A stretch of 64,000 nucleotides of DNA. It comes from Pieris napi. Lineage: Eukaryota > Arthropoda > Insecta > Lepidoptera > Pieridae. Under the pieces are notes generated by a model. That model ran no database searches, was not told the origin of the DNA, and worked only from the letters and a program-made list of their open reading frames with translations. Below are positions 58,608-64,000 of this stretch, piece after piece (within the stretch, counting starts at the first letter, position 1; each line of letters begins with the position of its first letter). The translations under genes were made by a program, and so were the position numbers. The stretch lies in the NCBI RefSeq assembly GCF_905475465.1, contig NC_062238.1, forward strand, positions 166,501-230,500, read 5' to 3'.

Positions 58608-61600
58608 TTAATATTTATTTCGTTCAATAGACTCCGAGCTGACAGTGTACTTTTTGCAAGATTCCTCTTGAGTTACAGGTTTTCTGACGTCCGCTGGCAG
58701 GAAAAAGGCCGCTATTAATCCACCTGAAATATAGGTATTCTCTATTTATTTTCAACCATATACAAAGAAAATTCAACACAAAAAATAATTAAAAAAGACA
58801 ATTTGACATATTGTCATCAATATTAAGTACTTACACAATAACTAGGTACAACGTTTTGTTTCAGAATTAACTCACAATATTGCCGGATAATGAAACATGT
58901 AAATGTGTATTTAATATGTAAATGTAACATGTTTTTAGGCATTTTACTCACTTAGTCCGAGTAGAACGTATGATATTATCAGGGGTACACAGTAATCTGC
59001 TAAGAGACTCGCGATGACTTGCACGCTGATAAATCCGAAACCTCGCGCAACAAGAATTGACAAACAAGTAGCCATGCCCCTAAAAAAATATATAACAATG
59101 TCTAAATTAAATTAAAAACAAGAAAATATCAAATATATTGTATCCTTTTGCGTTCTTGAAGTAAGCTTATTTAATTAGCAGACATGTTTAAAATGAAAAG
59201 CTACAGGCGAGATTTACGTCAATCTTAGTGGATCGCCGAAATCATTATACATATATGTAGTTTAACAGTAGGATTAGTTCTTTGACATAAGCATTGCATA
59301 AATTATCAATTATACATAAAGACAATAAATAAGGTGGTTTATATGATAATTGTTACAGAAGGCTACATACATACGATACACCACGCTCTCCCATTAAGCG
59401 GAAAAGTGGCAGGCTCACGGTACCTCGCCATGTTTCTTCATCATGGCTGGCAATTTCCCACAAATTGTGAGAAGTTGCGTGAAGAGCTTACTATAGAAAT
59501 GCTCCTATGAAGTAAGGTCTTGTCGAAATCAAGTTAAGCGCGCTATCTAATGACGATTTTTGTAACCACATCCTATTGTTTACTATCAATTTATTAGAAC
59601 ATTCGAATATTTTCAGAGGTAATAAATCATTTAAAAAATTGAAGACAAGAGTAATATTATTTTATAAAGGATTTGAAATACATACCTTAAATATGTAGGA
59701 GTTAGCTCTACCAAGTACGTGTTGATATTTCCCAAGATTAAGGCCACATAGGGGAAGATGAAAAACAGAAGAATGCTCAACATCGGAATCCTGACGAAGA
59801 GAAGGAACACCCCACAAGAAATTGTGATTATAAATATTATTAACGTCGTGGTCTTCTTTCCTAAAGGCCCAACTAGGAAGGTAAGAAGAAGGTTTAGAGC
59901 TCCGCAAAGACCTGAATATACCATTACAGCATATAAGGTGTTTGGCTTGATGATGTTATCACAGTCTTCTATTATAAGCGAGCTCTGTAAATTAAACATA
60001 TTTTTACACTATAATTATGTACCATAACGCTTAAAGTATTACTTATTATTATTAAGATAGATGTAATAGTCAATAACAATGTATGAACACAGTGCTGAAA
60101 TTTGCTTTTAAAGCAAAATAAACAAAAGAAAAAGATCATGTTACAGCTAAACCATATCTATATCAAAATGAAATCACAAAGTCTTACACCGTTCTTATAC
60201 AGAGTGCGTCGGGCCGCAGAACTGGCGATTTCACAGAAAGTCTTGCCGGTCGTCGGGCTGTCGTTGTCGAAGTAGGCGTTGGTGACAGTTGGAATCCACA
60301 TTGTAAAGCCTGTGGACCTAAAAAAATAGTATTTTTTTTTAATTTAATTTATTTATAGCAGTGTTGGCCTAGTGGCTTCAGCGTGCGACTCTCATCCCGC
60401 AGGTCGTAGGTTCGATCCCCGGCTGTGCACCAATGGACTTTCTTTATATGTGCGCATTTAACATTCGCTCGAACGGTGAAGGAAAACATTGTGAGGAAAC
60501 AGCCTTAGACCCAAAAAGTCAACGACGTGCGTCAGGTAAAGAAGGCTGATCACCTACTTGCCTATTAGATTACCAAATGATCATGAAACAGAAATCTGAG
60601 GCCCAGACCTAAAAAGGTTATAGCGCCATTGATCTTTGTTTTTTTATATTATTACGCTTTTTTCCAAAAGGGATAGGCAGAGACCACGGCTCTCCAACTA
60701 CGGTCCTGACATAACTCTTTCGCTTCATCCACTTTCATGATATTCACCAAGCTTGTCGGTTATGGGTACTTACAACTTTTCCCTTCTCTTGTACCTTCTG
60801 GATTTGGTTCAGGTATGTACGACAACCCGATTTTGTTTTTAAATTAAAAAGTTCTTATAAAGGGTTTTTAAGGTTAAATCCTCCAAATGTATATAATTAG
60901 TTTACTTAGTTATTTATCGTAACGTTAAAAAACTTACGTCATGTAAGCGCACAATAGAATGAAGTAGAGCTTTAAAGAGTTTTTAAGTAGAGGAGGTTTG
61001 AAGAGAGGTGCCGTTTGGTTCCAGATTTTCTTCATTAGAGACTTTTCCGTGCTATTCGTCATTTCCGACTGCTCCAGGTATACCGAGGTTACCTGAAAGA
61101 ACGTGAACTGTATATGTAGTATATTTCATCAGAAATTAAAAAGTGTTCATGGTATGTATACTAGACTAGTAAGTCTATATTATCTATACTAATACTATAA
61201 ATAGTATTTGTTTTGTATCTTTGTAATGAATAAACTAAACCGAATTCAAAAATTATTTCACCATTCAAATGCGTCATATTTATTTTTTAAAATGTTTTCA
61301 AACATAAATTTGCAGTCGCGTGATTTTATTACTAAATAGGAGAAAAAAAATAACAGAGAAGACGGGGTTAGGTCTTTCCCTACCATATTTTAAATATATT
61401 CGTATGTGTGTGTATAAGTGTTATGTAATATAATTGTAACCTTATATAACGCTGTATCACTTCCTGTGTTCCGTTTAAATATTTTCTTTAGAACCTCCAA
61501 CGCCTCTTCGTCTCTTCCTTTACTAAGAAGGAATTTAGGACTCTCTTCGAAGAAGATCATGGCAATTATCATTACGAAACCAGGCAGGCAAAGAATTTGT

Positions 61601-62798
61601 AGCAGCAGTCTCCATGGACGGTAGACCATGTGAAGCCATGGGACCTTAATGTGAAACGATAGTCTGAAGATCCCGAGAGCCGGCACTAGGAGAATCGGAA
61701 TGTTATATTATATGTCGTTTGATAAATTTTAATTTAATGTACCAAAACTGAGCTGTTTTAAAACTTATTGAATTTGTATAAATAAATTGAAATACCCACA
61801 ACATGTGCTCAGTTGCCCAATCGTCGTTGAACATGCCATAAAGAACATGAACTGACTTCTGTGATGACTCGGGACGCTTTCCCCCATGAGAACGAACGCG
61901 GCTGTATTCGCTGATGAGAGACTGTAAAAGGAAGGTTTCTTAATTTGTAGTTTTAAAGATTATTTAGTATTATCAACTACATATTTTTTTTTAACAGCAA
62001 CGCAAAATGTAATTAAAAGACGTCAACAATTATTTATAAATTTAAAAATAATAACCGACTTTACTTCTTAATTCTTGTAATATTTTGTATCACCTTCATG
62101 TATGTGAAGACAAAAGGCGCCTGGACCCAATTAGAAATATTTTTTTTATAAATATTAACTCTTCCCTTATGAGACCTCTTATTATTAATGGATAAAGAAA
62201 AAATGATTGAGAAATAGAGGGATCCTCGTAAATTTTAATGACATATTTATTTTCGATACTTTTTTAAAGTGACTTTAGACTTTAGTCTAAAATATGAAGT
62301 GTAAAAGACAAGTGATGGTTCGTTAAAAGCACGGAACATTTATATTATAATTTTTTTAATAAATTGTCTCTGCACAAAGACAACGTTACATATTACGATC
62401 TAGCCTAACTTAAGACTAATAAGAAATTAAAAACTAACCTAATTTAATAAAAAGGACTTTTAACAAAAGAAAGTGTCCAATAACACTACTTACAGTCTAT
62501 TAAGGGAAGACACTCTGTTCTTGTGTTCTATTTTTTCCTACTTACCATTGTTTAGGTTACCATGATATTTTTAACTATCCATAGTCTGTTTCTTATGAAA
62601 TGTAATAAAAGTTTGATTAATAGTAACTGACTCACAAACTAGCCGAAAAGAATCTTAAAATGCAAAGTGCGATATAGTTCGGCGCCAGGCTGGTGAGCAG
62701 ACTAATGCAGGACCCAATAGGCATTGCCAATAAAATCGTCTTTCTGCGACCCAGGGTGTCAGCGCATAAGCCCCAAACGTACGACGATATCATTGTTC
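58608..62798 (-). CDS. SV2-like major facilitator transporter, 5' end missing (tandem copy 2)
   Basis: Eight exons are visible in transcript order: 62636-62798, 61800-61921, 61441-61685, 60938-61092, 60188-60317, 59686-59984, 58952-59079 and 58608-58723. They run in phase to a stop, giving 452 residues. The exon boundaries coincide with those of copy 1; the first visible exon is 163 bases in both. Shared signatures: GLCADTLGRRK, YRPWRLLLQ, EESPKFLLSK, STGFTMWIPT and LVGPLGKKTTTL. KIWNQTAPLFKPPLLKNS is identical in the two proteins. By comparison with copy 1 about 73 N-terminal residues (two exons) are missing. I do not find them in 62799-64000, so they lie beyond the right edge or are lost. 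The C-terminal tail (VRKPVTQEESCKKYTVSSES) differs from copy 1. Confidence 0.88.
60357..60650 (+). mobile_element. tRNA-derived SINE in an intron of transporter copy 2
   Basis: The head resembles a tRNA, with an A box (TGGCCTAGTGGC at about 60365) and B box (GGTTCGATCCC at about 60410) about 45 bases apart. These are the internal RNA polymerase III promoters. A non-tRNA body follows, ending in a T-rich tail. It is antisense to the host gene. The body resembles SINEs common in moths. The tRNA-like head lacks a foldable acceptor stem, so it is not a functional tRNA. Confidence 0.75.
60652..60835. repeat. Lepidopteran-type dispersed repeat fragment
   Basis: The stretch including GGGATAGGCAGAGACCACGG CTCTCCAAC and CTCTTTCGCTTCATCCAC resembles a repeat I associate with many moth genomes. 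It directly follows the SINE in the same intron. No ends or coding potential were identified. Confidence 0.4.
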
Positions 62799-64000
62799 CT
62801 ATAAAACAAACGTTTACCGATTATTTGTTGTCTGTTGAATTCAGCGTTAAATGTCTCATTCTTAGTCTGAACAGAGATGTTACAGTGTTTTCCAAAGGAC
62901 AGGATAAACATTCCAACCCACACACATCATTTCCACAAAGTACAATAGATTGCTCCACTTTATGTGTACAGAGTAAAGTACACGTGTATGATGGTATACA
63001 ATATTCCTAATTATCACGGCTACGAAATTTATTCAGAAATAAAAAAAGCCAAAAGTAGTAGAAGGTCATTGTAGTTGCTTTAAAAATGCAGTATGTTATA
63101 AGTCTACTCTGCTCATCATATTTATTTATTTATTTACACTTTGTTACCTTAAACATATGTATATAAAAAAATAAAAAAAGCAGGTTACATAAGTTTTAAG
63201 GCAACGGGCGGCCTTATCGCTAACAAGCGAATTCTTCCAGGCAACCCTAATATAGAACAATAAAAAAGAAACACCTACAGAGGGTAAAGTACAAGAAGTG
63301 CATAAATAATTAACAAAAAAAATCTCAAAATAACATGTAACTATAACTTAAATAGAATAAAGTTAAATCTAAAGTAAAAATAAAAATAATAATAGATAAA
63401 AATGTATAAACCAAAATTTAAAAGCTAATCACACGGTTAACTGAGTCACAAATAATATATTTAAGTAGTAACTAATTACGAGGCAGACAAAAAAATGATC
63501 AAAAAGATACTTTTTAAATAAATTTAAAGACTGAGCTCGTCTGATATCAATAGGTAAGGAATTCCATAGCAGGATACTTTGCACAGTAAAGGAGGAGTGA
63601 AAGAATTCTGTTTTATGAGTAGGAGTTTCAAGAATTAGATTGTCTAAGGAACGCAAAAATCTGAAAAGAAAACGAAAAGTTTCTTTTTATTACTGTCGGC
63701 AAATTCGGCTTCACATTGGGAATGTTTGTTGAGTTAAGTGCATAGAAATATTTTCACTGATAAGTTGTTTTGAATTGTTGCAACTGATGGTATGGCTGTT
63801 CCTGGGGCTGTGGTTTCCTTCTTTATTTCAAATGACTTCTATAATCGGGTAAGCAGATATAAACAAAAAAAAAATAATCTAGTGTATTTGTTTTTGTAAA
63901 CGTGATAGTTTTAAATATTTTTATTTCACAAGGATACACTATCCTTACTATAGAGCGACTCACGGCCATTTTTTTTTTCACCGACGTAAACAAAAAGTTA
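62799..64000. other. Intron or upstream sequence of transporter copy 2
   Basis: Apart from the LINE fragment at 63100-63660, nothing is recognised. I searched the minus strand for the expected second exon (an FGK...LPDVACDMGLS-like segment) and the first exon, and found neither. Confidence 0.4.
63100..63660 (-). mobile_element. LINE 3' fragment, minus strand
   Basis: A minus-strand open frame (63656 to 63429) reads FFHSSFTVQSILLWNSLPID IRRAQSLNLFKKYL, the C-terminal tail of CR1/jockey-type reverse transcriptases (motif LWNSLP-x-DIR). It is followed toward 63121 by an untranslated tail with a TTTATT repeat. It is 5'-truncated and differs from the other two LINE fragments in the window. Confidence 0.7.

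Noticed and set aside
60360..60432. Possible tRNA gene
   Set aside because: It has A and B boxes but no pairing acceptor stem and continues into a SINE body, so it is a SINE head.
1..64000. CRISPR arrays, bacterial operons or other prokaryotic systems
   Set aside because: There is no spaced direct-repeat array and no ribosome-binding-site-led gene clusters; the window is plainly eukaryotic with spliced genes.

Overview
This is a eukaryotic window, most likely from a lepidopteran insect (moth or butterfly). Three things suggest this: an AT-rich, intron-containing gene layout; protein sequences closest to insect families; and dispersed repeats I recognise as lepidopteran (non-LTR retrotransposon 3' tails, a tRNA-derived SINE, several small TIR elements). 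The assignment to order is inference, not a database result. All exon structures were built by hand from GT/AG junctions and checked for reading-phase continuity; in every complete gene the exon lengths sum to an exact multiple of three.

Layout. 1-7.2 kb: AT-rich, no gene seen. 7.2-18.8 kb (+): a complete 12-exon Apc (adenomatous polyposis coli) gene, 2893 aa. 20.1-23.5 kb (-): a 9-exon C2orf69-like gene, convergent with Apc. 24.3-25.4 kb (-): an intronless two-pore-domain K+ channel. 27.5-31.1 kb (+): a 7-exon, 16-finger C2H2 protein. 35.1-38.1 kb (-): a 7-exon FKBP59/FKBP4-type immunophilin, convergent with the zinc-finger gene. 39.0-39.6 kb (-): an intronless short glucosidase-II-beta-like protein. 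40.3-44.2 kb (+): a 15-exon BTBD17-like BTB gene, divergent from the previous one. 44.2-48.5 kb: a repeat-dense gap with a foldback element, LINE remnants, a THAP-domain exon inside short inverted repeats and a hAT-like element. 48.6-52.3 kb (+): a 7-exon atypical extended SDR. 52.6-53.5 kb: a foldback TIR element. 53.9-57.6 and 58.6-62.8 kb (-): two tandem SV2-like major-facilitator transporters, the second running off the right edge.

The genes are ordinary single-copy metazoan genes plus one tandem duplicate pair; I see no operon or multi-gene system. The parts most worth a second look are the mobile elements (several with readable ends and target-site duplications), a C-terminal extension on the FKBP that is open on both strands, an SDR whose catalytic tyrosine is replaced by arginine, unusual selectivity-filter residues in the K+ channel, and the diverged SAMP-type repeats and C-terminus of Apc.
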